From Akkermansia muciniphila (lineage in GTDB: Bacteria; Verrucomicrobiota; Verrucomicrobiia; Opitutales; Opitutaceae), in the NCBI GenBank assembly GCA_945888375.1, contig CAMCZZ010000008.1, forward strand, positions 1 to 64,000: DNA of 64,000 nt, in the 5' to 3' direction. The position numbers were made by a program, and so were the translations under genes. The notes below the pieces were generated by a model, which had not been told where the DNA came from, ran no database searches, and saw only the letters and a program-made list of their open reading frames with translations. The stretch's first letter is position 1. Each line of letters begins with the position of its first letter. Shown in pieces: positions 34,034 through 43,244 of this stretch.

Positions 34034-35581
34034 ATGTCCGAATTCTCTTCTGGTCTTGTTTATCTTGTTGGCGCCGGCCCCGGCGATCTCGGGCTGGTCA
34101 CCTTTCGCGCCAAGGAGCTTATCGCGGCGTGCGACGTGCTGGTCTATGACTACTTGGCGCACCCGGAGCTGGTGAAATGGTGCCGGCCCGGCTGCGAGGT
34201 TTTCTATGTCGGCAAGAAGGCCGGCTGCCACACCGTGCCGCAGGAGGAGATTGAGAATCTGCTGGTCACGCATGCGCGGGCTGGGCGCAAGGTCGTGCGG
34301 CTCAAGGGCGGCGATCCCTACGTCTTCGGTCGTGGCGGGGAGGAGGCGAGGGCCTTGGCGCGCCAAGGCATACCCTTTGAGGTCGTGCCCGGCGTCACCG
34401 CTGCGCTGGCAGCCGGGGCCTACTCGGGTATCCCGCTGACCTATCGCAACCTCAGCACTTCGCTGGTGCTGCTCACTGGTCACGAAGATCCAGTGAAAAC
34501 CGAATCGCAGGTCGCCTGGCGGAGCTACGGGGCCCTGAAAAACGCCACCCTGGCGATCTACATGGGTATGGGTCGGCTCGGCTTTATTCTTGGCGAGTTG
34601 CGGGCGGGCGGGCTTTCCGCAGACACCCCGGCGGCGGTCGTGCAGTGGGCTTCGCTGGGCCGGCAACGGAGCGTGGCCGGCACGGTCGCCGATCTGGAGG
34701 CGCGCGTGGCGGCGGCCGGGCTGGGCGCGCCCGCGATCATCTTTATTGGCGAGGTGGTCCGGGACCATGAGGCCATCGATTGGTTTGAGCGTCTGCCTTT
34801 GTTCGGACGGCGGGTGGCCATCACCCGGACCCGCGATCAGAATAGCGAACTGCGGGAAAAGCTCGAGGCACTCGGCGCCGAGGTGTTGGAGCTGCCCCTC
34901 ATCACTATTTCCAAGGATGTGGACAAGGTCGGCTTCGTCGAAATTTTGAGCGAGCTCGGCACCTACGATTGGATCGTATTCACCAGCGCCAACGGCGTGC
35001 GTTTCTTTTTCGAGGACTTCCTCAAGGGCTACGCCGACATCCGTGCGCTCGGCCTGCTGCGCTTTGCCTGCATCGGCCGGGCCACCGCGCGCGAGATCGA
35101 GCGGCACCACATCAAGGTCGAGTGCATGCCCGATACCGCCACCGGCTCCTCCCTGGCGGATGCATTGATCGCCACCGGCAGCCTCGACAGCGCGAAAGTG
35201 ATCGTCGTCACGGGTAATTTGAATCGTGACCGCCTGGTGAAAAAGCTCGAGGCCGCCCGCGCCATCGTGGATCGCATGCAGCTTTACAAGACCGAGAAAA
35301 CCGATCTTTCCGCCGACCCGGTCGCGGACGATTTCCGCACTCGCGGGGCGGATGCCATTCTCTTTGCCAGCTCTTCCGCGGCCGAGTCTTACCACGCCCA
35401 GGGCGACGCCCTTGCGCTCGGCCCGGACGCGCAAAAGCCTCTCATTGGCAGCATCGGGGAGCAAACCACCGAGAGTTTGGCGGAAATCGGTCTCTCGCCT
35501 GATTTCATCGCGCCCAAGCCCAGCCTCGACGCCCTCGTTAACTCGCTGATTGCCCGCCTCGGGCCGGCCCAAGGGCTTTAG
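34034..35581 (+). CDS. Fused uroporphyrinogen-III C-methyltransferase / uroporphyrinogen-III synthase
   Basis: A 515-residue two-domain protein. Residues 1-245 are a CobA/SUMT methyltransferase: V-G-A-G-P-G-D at the start, V-V-R-L-K-G-G-D-P-Y-V-F-G-R-G-G-E-E, and V-V-P-G-V-T-A-A. Residues about 255-510 are a HemD-like synthase (R-R-V-A-I-T-R-T-R-D-Q, D-W-I-V-F-T-S-A-N-G-V, F-A-S-S-S-A-A-E-S). The protein can close the uroporphyrinogen-III ring and then methylate C2 and C7 toward precorrin-2, feeding siroheme or cobalamin. No other tetrapyrrole gene is nearby. The ATG follows a 12-nt pyrimidine run (34022-34033). Confidence 0.92.
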   Translation: MSEFSSGLVYLVGAGPGDLGLVTFRAKELIAACDVLVYDYLAHPELVKWCRPGCEVFYVGKKAGCHTVPQEEIENLLVTHARAGRKVVRLKGGDPYVFGRGGEEARALARQGIPFEVVPGVTAALAAGAYSGIPLTYRNLSTSLVLLTGHEDPVKTESQVAWRSYGALKNATLAIYMGMGRLGFILGELRAGGLSADTPAAVVQWASLGRQRSVAGTVADLEARVAAAGLGAPAIIFIGEVVRDHEAIDWFERLPLFGRRVAITRTRDQNSELREKLEALGAEVLELPLITISKDVDKVGFVEILSELGTYDWIVFTSANGVRFFFEDFLKGYADIRALGLLRFACIGRATAREIERHHIKVECMPDTATGSSLADALIATGSLDSAKVIVVTGNLNRDRLVKKLEAARAIVDRMQLYKTEKTDLSADPVADDFRTRGADAILFASSSAAESYHAQGDALALGPDAQKPLIGSIGEQTTESLAEIGLSPDFIAPKPSLDALVNSLIARLGPAQGL

Positions 35582-35675
35582 CAGCTTCGCCGGCGCCCCT
35601 GCTTATTCCCTGCGGGTTGAGGCTCCGAGCTTGTGCCGGCTTGCGGACGGCCCGTAGTCTGTTGGGTTTCTCACC

Positions 35676-37283
35676 ATGCCACGCCTCGTCGCCATCGTCG
35701 GACGCCCCAATGTGGGCAAGAGCCGCCTCTTCAACCGGCTCACGCGGTCGCGTATATCGATCGTCCATGACCAGCCCGGTGTGACCCGCGACGTTGTGTC
35801 CGCCGAGGTCGCAGAGGGTTCCTACACGCTGATGGACACCGGCGGTCTGGGCCTGAAGGGCGGCGATTCGCCGGCCGAATTGACCGTGGCCTCCGAGCGC
35901 CAGGTCGAATTCGCCATCTCCTCGGCCGACCTCGTGCTTTTTGTCATCGACGGGCTCGCCGGCCTCACCGCGCTTGATACGAAAATCGCCACCATGCTCC
36001 GCCGGGGCAAAAAAGACGTGGTCCTGGTGGTCAACAAAGCCGACTTCAACGACGACAAGCTCGAACTCGGCGAGATCTACCGCCTCGGGCTCGGCGAGCC
36101 TATCCGGTTCTCCGCCGAGCACGGGCGCGGCGAGGCTGAATTGCGTTCCGTCATCTTGGCGAAGCTCGGCCCGGCCCCCGAGGTTGCTCCGGTCGCGCCG
36201 CGACCGACCACCGACGAGGAGGGCCGCCCGCTGATGCCTGGGGCACGCGATCCCTCCGCTCCGCTTTGCGTTTGCTTCATCGGCCGTCCCAATGTCGGCA
36301 AATCCTCGCTGAGCAATCGCCTGCTCGGCAGTGACCGCCTGATCGTCTCCAACATCCCCGGCACCACCCGCGACGCGGTTGAGATACCGTTCACTTTCCT
36401 TGGCCGTAACGAGAAGGAATACCCCTTCCGCCTGATCGACACCGCGGGCATCAAGGCCCAGACCAAGCTCGCCTCGCCCGTGGAGTATTTCTCCCGCCTG
36501 CGTTCGCTCGACGCCATTAACAAGTGCGACGTCGTCTTCCTCGTGCTCGACGCCATCGACGGCGTCACCGCGCAGGACAAGGCCATCGCGGGCGAGGCCA
36601 TCAAGGAGCGCAAGCCCATCATCATCATCGTCAATAAGTGGGACGTGGTGAAGGATGCCTTCCGCAAAAAGCTCGAACCTGACTGCGCCCCCGAGGCCGG
36701 CCTGCACGATTACAAAACCGAGCGCGAATACCGCGTGAAATATGAGAACTCGCTGCGTTCCAGCCTGTTCTTCACGCCCGGCGCCCCGGTGCTGTTCGTA
36801 TCCGCGCTGAGCGGCTACGAGGTCGACCGCATGCTCAATGCCGCCGTGCAGCTCAATCGGTCCCTGGATAAGCGTATCGCCACCGCCAAGTTGAATGCCC
36901 TTATCGGCGACCTCGCCGAGCGCGTGCCAGCCCCTGCCATCGGCGGCAAGCGCTTCCGCGTTTACTACGCCCTCCAGACCGGCGTGCGGCCTTTCCGCAT
37001 CAAACTATTCTGCAACCGCGAGGATAAATTATCCGAGCAATACCGCCGCTACCTTGAAGCGGGCATGGTCAAGGAATTCGGCATCGACGGCTGTCCGGTC
37101 TATTTCGATCTGGTTGGCAAACCGAAGCACACCCCGGGCACGCCTTACACCGGCAAGGCGGCGATACTGGAGAAAAAACGGGCTGAAAACGAACTGACCG
37201 GCGTGCCCAAGTGGAAGATCAAGGAGGCCCGCGAAGAGCAGGGTCTCGGCGAGGCTTTTGACTATGAAACACTCGAAGATTGA
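35676..37283 (+). CDS. der: Ribosome-assembly GTPase Der (EngA)
   Basis: A 535-residue tandem-G-domain protein. G1 motifs are G-R-P-N-V-G-K-S-R and G-R-P-N-V-G-K-S-S; G3 motifs D-T-G-G and D-T-A-G; G4 motifs N-K-A-D and N-K-W-D. A KH-like domain ends with the basic tail. Der acts in late 50S assembly. It is longer than most Der proteins (commonly 440-490), with extra residues between the G domains (about 165-190) and after G4 of the second domain (about 325-355). Its 3' end overlaps the next gene by 20 nt in another frame. Confidence 0.93.
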   Translation: MPRLVAIVGRPNVGKSRLFNRLTRSRISIVHDQPGVTRDVVSAEVAEGSYTLMDTGGLGLKGGDSPAELTVASERQVEFAISSADLVLFVIDGLAGLTALDTKIATMLRRGKKDVVLVVNKADFNDDKLELGEIYRLGLGEPIRFSAEHGRGEAELRSVILAKLGPAPEVAPVAPRPTTDEEGRPLMPGARDPSAPLCVCFIGRPNVGKSSLSNRLLGSDRLIVSNIPGTTRDAVEIPFTFLGRNEKEYPFRLIDTAGIKAQTKLASPVEYFSRLRSLDAINKCDVVFLVLDAIDGVTAQDKAIAGEAIKERKPIIIIVNKWDVVKDAFRKKLEPDCAPEAGLHDYKTEREYRVKYENSLRSSLFFTPGAPVLFVSALSGYEVDRMLNAAVQLNRSLDKRIATAKLNALIGDLAERVPAPAIGGKRFRVYYALQTGVRPFRIKLFCNREDKLSEQYRRYLEAGMVKEFGIDGCPVYFDLVGKPKHTPGTPYTGKAAILEKKRAENELTGVPKWKIKEAREEQGLGEAFDYETLED

Positions 37284-38178
37284 AATCGACGGGGCTGACG
37301 GCCTCCGTCTGGAAACCGGCGCATTCGCCCTCGAAGTCACCACCGGGGTCGGCCCGCGCATCACCTCCTTCCGCTCGAAAAAGGGCAAGGCGGGCAACCT
37401 CTTCCTGGAGATGGGCGCCGATCAACCGGTTTTCCCCGGCGGCTTCAAATTGCGCGGCGGTCACCGTCTCTGGCACGCCCCCGAGCACGGGGTGCGGACT
37501 TACCAGCCCGATAACGATGCCCTTGCGCTCAAGCCCCTCAAAACGGGCGTCGCCCTCGCCCAGCCGGTCGAGCCGCTCACCGGCATGCAAAAGGCGATCA
37601 AGATCGAGGCGCGCGGCGAACGCACCGTGCGCGTCACCCACGCCCTGACCAACCAGGGGCTCTGGCCGGTCGAGACCGCCTGCTGGGCGTTGACCATGTT
37701 CCGCGCGGGTGGTTACGGCGTCGTGCCCCTGCTCCCCAAGGGCGATCACGCCAAAGGTGACTTTCTGCCCACCTATTCGCTCGTGCCCTGGAGCTACACC
37801 GATCTCTCTGACGACGTCTGGGATCTGCACCGCGACTACTTCGGCATCGACGTCGCCGCCGCCGACCGCCCGCACAAGCTTGGCCTGACCAACTATCCCG
37901 GCTGGTCCGCCTATTTCTACGAAGGCACCACTTTCGTGAAGCACGCCGCGCTCGTGGCGGGGGCGGTTTATCCTGACAACGGTTGCGCCTTTGAGACCTT
38001 CACCAACGGCCAGATGTGCGAGCTCGAGACCCTCAGCCCGCTGGTAAAGCTGGCTCCGGGCGAGTCTATCCAGCACGTCGAGCACTGGACGCTTTTCGAT
38101 GGCCTCAAGGAGCCTGCCACCGACGGAGCCTTCGCCGCGCTTTCCGCCGCTGCGAGCGAGTGGATCGCGACGCTCTGA
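37264..38178 (+). CDS. DUF4380-like protein, mutarotase-type fold
   Basis: A 304-residue protein. G-A-F-A-L-E-V-T-T-G-V-G-P-R-I-T-S-F, R-G-G-H-R-L-W-H-A-P-E and L-T-N-Q-G-L-W-P-V-E-T-A-C-W-A-L-T-M resemble the aldose-epimerase superfold and the DUF4380 family, whose function is not established. The H-R-L-W and C-terminal acidic residues suggest carbohydrate binding. The gene starts inside der; TTG 37258 is an alternative start two codons upstream. Tight overlap suggests translational coupling with der, though a functional link is not evident. Confidence 0.6.
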   Translation: MKHSKIEIDGADGLRLETGAFALEVTTGVGPRITSFRSKKGKAGNLFLEMGADQPVFPGGFKLRGGHRLWHAPEHGVRTYQPDNDALALKPLKTGVALAQPVEPLTGMQKAIKIEARGERTVRVTHALTNQGLWPVETACWALTMFRAGGYGVVPLLPKGDHAKGDFLPTYSLVPWSYTDLSDDVWDLHRDYFGIDVAAADRPHKLGLTNYPGWSAYFYEGTTFVKHAALVAGAVYPDNGCAFETFTNGQMCELETLSPLVKLAPGESIQHVEHWTLFDGLKEPATDGAFAALSAAASEWIATL

Positions 38179-38216
38179 GCTGGATGCGTCGCACGGCGCG
38201 TCGCCCAACGCCGCCT

Positions 38217-39236
38217 ATGGCCATGTCCCGCCCGCGCACCGTTTTTTTTGGTTCTGACGCCATCGCGTTGCCCCTGCTCGACTGGCTGGTCGGGCCGGAG
38301 GGGGCGGCGCAGGTCGAGCTGACGGCGGTTTACACCCAGCCGGACCGTCCGGTCGGGCGCGGGCAGCAGGTGCAGGCCAACGCGATCAAGCGCTGGGCGC
38401 TGGATCGCGGTCTGCCGGTTCATCAGCCGGCAAAACTCACGCCCGAGGTGCGCGCCGCCTACATCGCGGCGCCGCCCGACCTCGCCCTAGTTATGGCCTA
38501 CGGGCATATCTTGCGGGAAGACTTCATCGCCGCCGCGCCGCTCGGCACGATTAACTTCCATGCCTCGCTACTTCCCGCGTTTCGCGGGGCTTCGCCGATT
38601 CAGACCGCCGTCGCTGCCGGCGTGTCCGGGACCGGCGTATCCTTCATGCGTATCGTGCGGGCGCTCGACGCCGGACCGGTGGCGGATCGCGAGGCGGTGC
38701 CCGTCGAAGCTCTCGATACCGCGCTCGATGTGGAGCAAAAACTCGCCGCCGCCTGCGTGCCGCTCCTCGCCCGGGCCCTGCCAAGCCTGCTGGCGGGCGG
38801 GCTGGATTTCGCCGCGCAGGACGCCGCCGCCGCGACCTTTTGCCGCAAACTTACCAAGGATGACGCGGCGCTCGACTTTGCGGCTCCGGCCTGCGCCCTT
38901 GCCGCCCGTATCAACGGCCTAAACCCCTGGCCGGCGGCTCAGGTCGAGTGGCGCGGGCAAGCCTTGAAATTTGGGCTGGCGGACGCGCCGTCCGAAATGG
39001 GGACAGAAGTCGCCGCGGGAACGGTGCTGGGCGCCGACGAGGCCGGACTGCTCATCGCCACCGGGGCGGGGGTGCTCCGGGTGCGGCGTCTGCAAAAACC
39101 GGGTGGCCGTATGCTGGCAGCGGCGGAGTTTTTGCGCGGCTCGCCCATCGCACAGGGCACGGTCTTCGCCTCCCGCTCGATGGCCCCGCTGGTGGCCTCG
39201 CAACCTTTTCCTGCCGGAGCGCGGCCGGGCCCGTGA
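38217..39236 (+). CDS. fmt: Methionyl-tRNA formyltransferase
   Basis: A 339-residue enzyme. V-F-F-G-S-D at the start, A-Y-G-H-I-L, the formyl-transfer catalytic block I-N-F-H-A-S-L-L-P-A-F-R-G-A-S-P-I (Asn, His), and F-M-R-I-V-R-A-L-D-A-G-P-V identify Fmt. The C-terminal OB-like domain (N-G-L-N-P-W-P-A-A) binds tRNA. It formylates Met-tRNAi for initiation. Two in-frame ATGs (38217 and 38223) are equally plausible starts. No def gene is adjacent. Confidence 0.92.
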   Translation: MAMSRPRTVFFGSDAIALPLLDWLVGPEGAAQVELTAVYTQPDRPVGRGQQVQANAIKRWALDRGLPVHQPAKLTPEVRAAYIAAPPDLALVMAYGHILREDFIAAAPLGTINFHASLLPAFRGASPIQTAVAAGVSGTGVSFMRIVRALDAGPVADREAVPVEALDTALDVEQKLAAACVPLLARALPSLLAGGLDFAAQDAAAATFCRKLTKDDAALDFAAPACALAARINGLNPWPAAQVEWRGQALKFGLADAPSEMGTEVAAGTVLGADEAGLLIATGAGVLRVRRLQKPGGRMLAAAEFLRGSPIAQGTVFASRSMAPLVASQPFPAGARPGP

Positions 39237-39246
39237 GCCGGTTGAA

Positions 39247-39978
39247 TCAGGGCGTGGCGGCGGGGCTGGCCGCCTGCAAGGCCCGCAGTTGGGCGTTTAA
39301 CTCGGCGAGGCGGGCGAGGATACGGCCGTTACCTAGCTCGAGCGTCTTGTCGTAGTGGGGGCGGCGCTTGTATTCGCTCGAGTAGAGGATGCGGGGCTCG
39401 AGTCCGGCCTTTAGCGCGGCGATGGCCTCGGCGAGGGCGGCCTCGCGTTCCTGCTGGAGTTTGATGGCAGCGAGGCGGGCGGCTTCGCGCTCGGCGGCGG
39501 CTTTTCGGGCGGCTTCCTCGGCCTGGAGTTTTTCCATGGCAATCAGGCGGGCGCGGGTCGCCTCGGCGTGTTCGCGGGCGCGTTGCTCGGCGAGGCGGGC
39601 GGCCTCGGCCTCGGCGGCGGCTTTTTGGGCGGCCAGCGCGCTGGCTTTTTCGGCGGCGGCTTTTTCGGCGGCTTGCTCCGCGGCGAGACGCTCTGCGGCG
39701 GCGGCGGCCTCGGCCGCTTTCAGACGTTTCTCCTCCTCGGCGGCTTTTTCGGCAGCGAGGCGGGCCTGTTCCGCGGCGAGGCGGGCGGCCTCGGCAGCCT
39801 GGTTGACGGCTTTTTGCTCGGCGGCAAGACGCTCGGCGTCGGAGCCTTGGGCGGCGGCTTCGCGACTGGCAGCCAAGGTGCGGGCGGTCTCGGCTTGGCG
39901 GGATTTGTAGGAGCTCCAGCCGAGGTAGCCGACGAGGAGCAGGAGCAGGGCAACGACTAGGCTGATGGTGCGTTTCAT
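39247..39978 (-). CDS. TolA-like Ala/Glu-rich coiled-coil membrane protein
   Basis: A 243-residue protein. A short basic N terminus and a transmembrane helix (about residues 4-20) lead to a very long Ala/Glu/Arg/Lys helix (about 28-185) with repeating R-L-A-A-E-Q and K-A-A-A-E units, then a small C-terminal segment (E-P-R-I-L-Y-S-S-E-Y). Composition is that of TolA domain II or other extended single helices. No TolA domain III is recognised. Its start overlaps the pfkB-like stop by 4 nt, so it is translated with a sugar kinase, an odd pairing. High-GC coding drives long antisense frames, which are artefacts. Confidence 0.7.
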   Translation of the reverse strand: MKRTISLVVALLLLLVGYLGWSSYKSRQAETARTLAASREAAAQGSDAERLAAEQKAVNQAAEAARLAAEQARLAAEKAAEEEKRLKAAEAAAAAERLAAEQAAEKAAAEKASALAAQKAAAEAEAARLAEQRAREHAEATRARLIAMEKLQAEEAARKAAAEREAARLAAIKLQQEREAALAEAIAALKAGLEPRILYSSEYKRRPHYDKTLELGNGRILARLAELNAQLRALQAASPAATP

Positions 39979-40931
39979 GGGTTGAGCTTGGGACCAGGGG
40001 CGGAGGCGGCAAGTTCCATGCCGGTAAGATCGAAGTCCGCCACGCCCGGGTGGGCGGCGTTGGCGGAGGCCAGCGGCAGGGCGTAGGCCAGTGCCTCTGG
40101 CCAATCGCAGCCCCGGGTAAAGCGGGCGTGGAGCAGGCCTGCGAGGAGGACGTCACCGCTACCGGTGGCGGAGACTTCGTGCACAGCCGGCGGGTTGAGA
40201 GTGAGGACTGGTTGATCCGGGCGGACCAAGTGCACGGGACCGGGTCCGTCGGATACGATCCATGCCCGGGCGGGAGAGCGGCGGGCGATTGCTTGCAGGG
40301 CATCCAAGGACGTGGCCTGAGCGGGGGCGGAGCCGCCTAGCGCGGCGAATTCATCGGCGTTGATTTTGATCAACTCGGCCGGCCGGGTGGCGAGTTCAAC
40401 CAAGGGGGCACCGTAGGTATCAACTACAAGGCGGCCGTTGGCGGCGCGGTGGGCAAGGGCGGAACGGAGCGGTGCGGCGGCCGGCGAGGCCCAGCCGGGC
40501 ACGCTGCCGCAGAGGGCCACAATGGTTTCGGGTGGAGTCGCCTGGACCCGGGCGGCGAGGGTGGCAAAGGCCTCCGCGCAGAGGGGGTTGTCGGGCCCGA
40601 GAAAGGTGGTCTCGGGCGCAGCGGCGGGGTCCGGACCGCGCACCACCAGTCCGCGGCGGGTGGGCGTGCCGGTGGGGAGCAATTCGATCCGCCAGGGCAG
40701 GCGGGCGGCCCAGGTGCTGCACTCCTGACCCGCGGGTCCCCCGGCGGCGGCCAAGGCGAGGGCCGGGGTGCCGAGGCGAGTCAGCATCTTGGCCACGTTC
40801 AGCCCCTTGCCGCCGGCTTGGAAAGAGGTAGTCGTCGCGCGCTGGGTGCGGCCTAGGGCGGGGGCTGCGGCAAGCGTGAAGGTGGTTTCCGCGAGCAGGT
40901 TTGCGGTCAGGGTGAGGACTGCCGGGGGCAT
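39975..40931 (-). CDS. PfkB-family sugar kinase (1-phosphofructokinase/tagatose-6-phosphate kinase-like)
   Basis: A 318-residue ribokinase-fold kinase. T-L-T-A-N-L-L at the start and A-G-G-K-G-L-N-V-A-K-M-L form the substrate part; V-S-A-T-G-S-G-D-V-L-L-A-G is the anion-hole and catalytic Asp motif. The K-G-x-N-V-A segment points to the FruK/LacC branch, but the substrate is not determinable. It lies 20 nt after an MFS transporter gene and overlaps the coiled-coil gene, consistent with uptake followed by phosphorylation of one sugar. Confidence 0.75.
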   Translation of the reverse strand: MPPAVLTLTANLLAETTFTLAAAPALGRTQRATTTSFQAGGKGLNVAKMLTRLGTPALALAAAGGPAGQECSTWAARLPWRIELLPTGTPTRRGLVVRGPDPAAAPETTFLGPDNPLCAEAFATLAARVQATPPETIVALCGSVPGWASPAAAPLRSALAHRAANGRLVVDTYGAPLVELATRPAELIKINADEFAALGGSAPAQATSLDALQAIARRSPARAWIVSDGPGPVHLVRPDQPVLTLNPPAVHEVSATGSGDVLLAGLLHARFTRGCDWPEALAYALPLASANAAHPGVADFDLTGMELAASAPGPKLNP

Positions 40932-40951
40932 GGTGTGTCGGAGGACCCGGT

Positions 40952-42448
40952 TCAGGAATGGTTTCGCGGGCGGCGGGGGGCGCGGTAAAAGACGTATTGG
41001 GAAAGGAACGATACACCGGAAAGCGCGGCGAGGGTGCGCACGTTGCGCATGGCGCCCACCACGTGGGTGAGCGGGGCCGCGGCGGGTTCCTCGACCTTGA
41101 GCAAAAGCCAGGCGGAGGCGAGCGCGAGTGTCGGTTGGGCGATGAAGCACACGTGGTAGATGGCGAGGTTTTGGCCGGTCCAGCGGGCCTGGGCCCAGTC
41201 GAGAACGAGGCCGCCGAGGACGGGGGCGACGGCGGCGAAGATGGAGGTCACGGCGAGGTTGAGGCCGATGGCGAGGTTACGGGCCGGGAGCGGGATGAGT
41301 TTCAGCAGCAGGGTAAACTGGCCGAGGAAAAAGCCCGCGTTGGCCAGACCACTGAATAACCACTGCAGATAAAGCCAGTCATGGTTGGCGGGGGTGACGA
41401 AGCACCAGATGACGTTGGAGAGCTGCCACAGCACCAGCGAGACGGTCATCACTGACTTGTTGCCGAAGCGGTCCAGCAGTTGTCCCCATGCCGGCATGGA
41501 GAGGGCGGCGCCGGTCGCGCCGCAGACCGACAGCAGGCTCACCTGCAACGTGGACAGGGCGAGTTCTTTAAACATGAACACGTGGTAAAAGGGGCCGAAG
41601 CAGTTTGCGGCGAAGGCCCAGGATGCGCCGAAAATGATGAACCACAGGTAGGAGCGGGCTCGGCGCAGGGTGATGAACTGGTCAGCCAGGCCGACGGCCC
41701 GGACGACCGGGTGGTCGGTGGCTTCGGTGGGCATGCGGTATTGCCACAGAATGGAGAGCGCGCGCAGCAGCACGGCGAAGGCGATGATCAGCTGGAAGGC
41801 GGGCCGGGTGTAGTCCCATGCGGCGAGCACCCAGCCGCTCAGGAGCAGGAAGGCCAAATTGGATATTTGGCAGATGCGATTGCGGCGCCCGAAATATTTA
41901 CCCCGCAGCCGGGCGGGCACCCATTCTTGGATCCAGGCGCTCCACGATACGCCGGTGATGGCGCCGCAGAAGCTGGAGACGAAAAACCAAAAGCCGATCA
42001 TCAGACCCGCCGTGGCGGGGTCGTTTTCGGGCAGGTAGTTGAGCAGGCCGGCAAAAAAAACCCAGGACAGGAGTTGCAAGGAGCCTGCGACCAAGGTGGT
42101 GGACTTGGCGGCAAACCAGCGGGACAGTAGCGGAGTGAGGCCGACCTGGAGGCAATTGCACACGAAGGGCAGGGCGGTGATGATGCCGATGGTGTGGTTG
42201 GGCAGGGCCAGAGTCTTGGTGAACAGGGCCGCCAGCACGACATTCACCGGCAGGGTCATGATCACCAGCGGGGTGGCCACTACGCCTTCACTGGTGCAGA
42301 GCCGGAAGCTGGTGGTGAGGGCGTGTTTTCGCCCGCGGGCGTTGGCATATCGGGTGGCTGCCGGTGCTGGAGAAGGCGGGTCGCCGCAAGGACCGGAAGG
42401 AGAGGGCTGGGTTGCGTTCAAGGCGTGGGGCACGGGACAGTGGTCCAA
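40952..42448 (-). CDS. MFS transporter, sugar-type
   Basis: A polytopic protein with about 12 hydrophobic helices beginning near residue 54 (T-P-L-V-I-M-T-L-P-V-N-V-V-L). An R-G-K-Y-F-G-R-R-N-type loop in W-I-Q-E-W-V-P-A-R-L-R-G-K-Y-F-G-R-R is the usual MFS loop after helix 4. The first start codon on this frame is TTG at 42448 and the first 50 residues look non-coding, so the true start is uncertain; other GTG/TTG codons lie further in. The gene heads a minus-strand run with the PfkB kinase. Substrate unknown. Confidence 0.72.
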   Translation of the reverse strand: MDHCPVPHALNATQPSPSGPCGDPPSPAPAATRYANARGRKHALTTSFRLCTSEGVVATPLVIMTLPVNVVLAALFTKTLALPNHTIGIITALPFVCNCLQVGLTPLLSRWFAAKSTTLVAGSLQLLSWVFFAGLLNYLPENDPATAGLMIGFWFFVSSFCGAITGVSWSAWIQEWVPARLRGKYFGRRNRICQISNLAFLLLSGWVLAAWDYTRPAFQLIIAFAVLLRALSILWQYRMPTEATDHPVVRAVGLADQFITLRRARSYLWFIIFGASWAFAANCFGPFYHVFMFKELALSTLQVSLLSVCGATGAALSMPAWGQLLDRFGNKSVMTVSLVLWQLSNVIWCFVTPANHDWLYLQWLFSGLANAGFFLGQFTLLLKLIPLPARNLAIGLNLAVTSIFAAVAPVLGGLVLDWAQARWTGQNLAIYHVCFIAQPTLALASAWLLLKVEEPAAAPLTHVVGAMRNVRTLAALSGVSFLSQYVFYRAPRRPRNHS

Positions 42449-42649
42449 GGCGGGTGGAAGGGGAAGCGAAAGTGAGGCGGGGTTGTGAACCGGCTCAGGC
42501 TCGGTTTATCGGAGGGGGCGTGGAAGGAAGGCTGGAGAGGGCGATGCCGGCTTGGTTGACGTAAGCGTGAAAAGGCGGCCTCGTTTTGCTTTGGCAACAA
42601 CTGACCCTTGCCGGTGCCTTTCTTTTCCCCTTCCGATCTCAACTTTCGT

Positions 42650-43225
42650 ATGCCGCTTGCCATTATCGATCTGCTCAAAGGTGCCGATATCCTCATCTAT
42701 CCGCTCGCGCTTTGTTCTCTGGTGCTCGTTTACATTTTGTGCGAGCGGGCCCATGCCTTGCGGCGGAGTGCCATCATCCCGGATGACATGGCGGATGCCA
42801 TTGTGGGGGGGCAGCCCGTGCAGGGCGGGGAGCACTCGGTGCTGGGGCGCATCGTGCGTTTTGCAGTGACGCATCCGGGTGATGCCGAGGGGGTGCGGGC
42901 GTTTGCCCGGTTGGAAGTGTCACGGATGGAGCGGGGCCTGCCCTACTTGGATGTGATTTATGCCGGTGCGCCGCTGATCGGTCTTACCGGCACGGTTTGG
43001 TCTCTCATTCGGGTTTTCTCGAGCATCAGCGGCCAGAGCGGACTGCCTGATCCGGCCAAGTTCACCAGTGGCGTCTCGCTCGCCCTTTCCGCCACGGTGA
43101 TCGGACTCTGCATCGCGCTCCCGGCCTTGATCGGAGGGGGCATTTTGCAGCGCCGGGTGGATACTTTCGCGGCGCAGTTGGATGTGCTGCTGGCCCGCTT
43201 GCTGGCGGAAAAGCCCAAGGCTTGA
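42650..43225 (+). CDS. ExbB/TolQ/MotA-family proton channel subunit
   Basis: A 191-residue membrane protein. N-terminal helix (about 15-33), a cytoplasmic loop with M-E-R-G-L-P-Y-L-D-V, then two helices carrying A-P-L-I-G-L-T-G-T-V-W-S-L-I and S-V-S-L-A-L-S-A-T-V-I-G-L-C-I-A-L-P-like segments typical of ExbB/TolQ. With ExbD it forms a proton-driven motor energising TonB or Tol systems. The leader is pyrimidine-rich. exbD follows 19 nt later. No tonB is adjacent. Confidence 0.88.
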   Translation: MPLAIIDLLKGADILIYPLALCSLVLVYILCERAHALRRSAIIPDDMADAIVGGQPVQGGEHSVLGRIVRFAVTHPGDAEGVRAFARLEVSRMERGLPYLDVIYAGAPLIGLTGTVWSLIRVFSSISGQSGLPDPAKFTSGVSLALSATVIGLCIALPALIGGGILQRRVDTFAAQLDVLLARLLAEKPKA

Positions 43226-43244
43226 ATCCCGAGCTTTTCCGCCC

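Noticed and set aside
33914-35572. 552-codon minus-strand frame opposite cobA-hemD
   Set aside because: The plus strand encodes well-known SUMT and U3S motifs; the minus translation shows none.
39389-39910. Ala/Ser/Arg-rich plus-strand frames that look like a repeat protein or tandem repeat
   Set aside because: They are the complement of the Ala/Glu coiled-coil gene; the DNA periodicity comes from its helical residue repeats.
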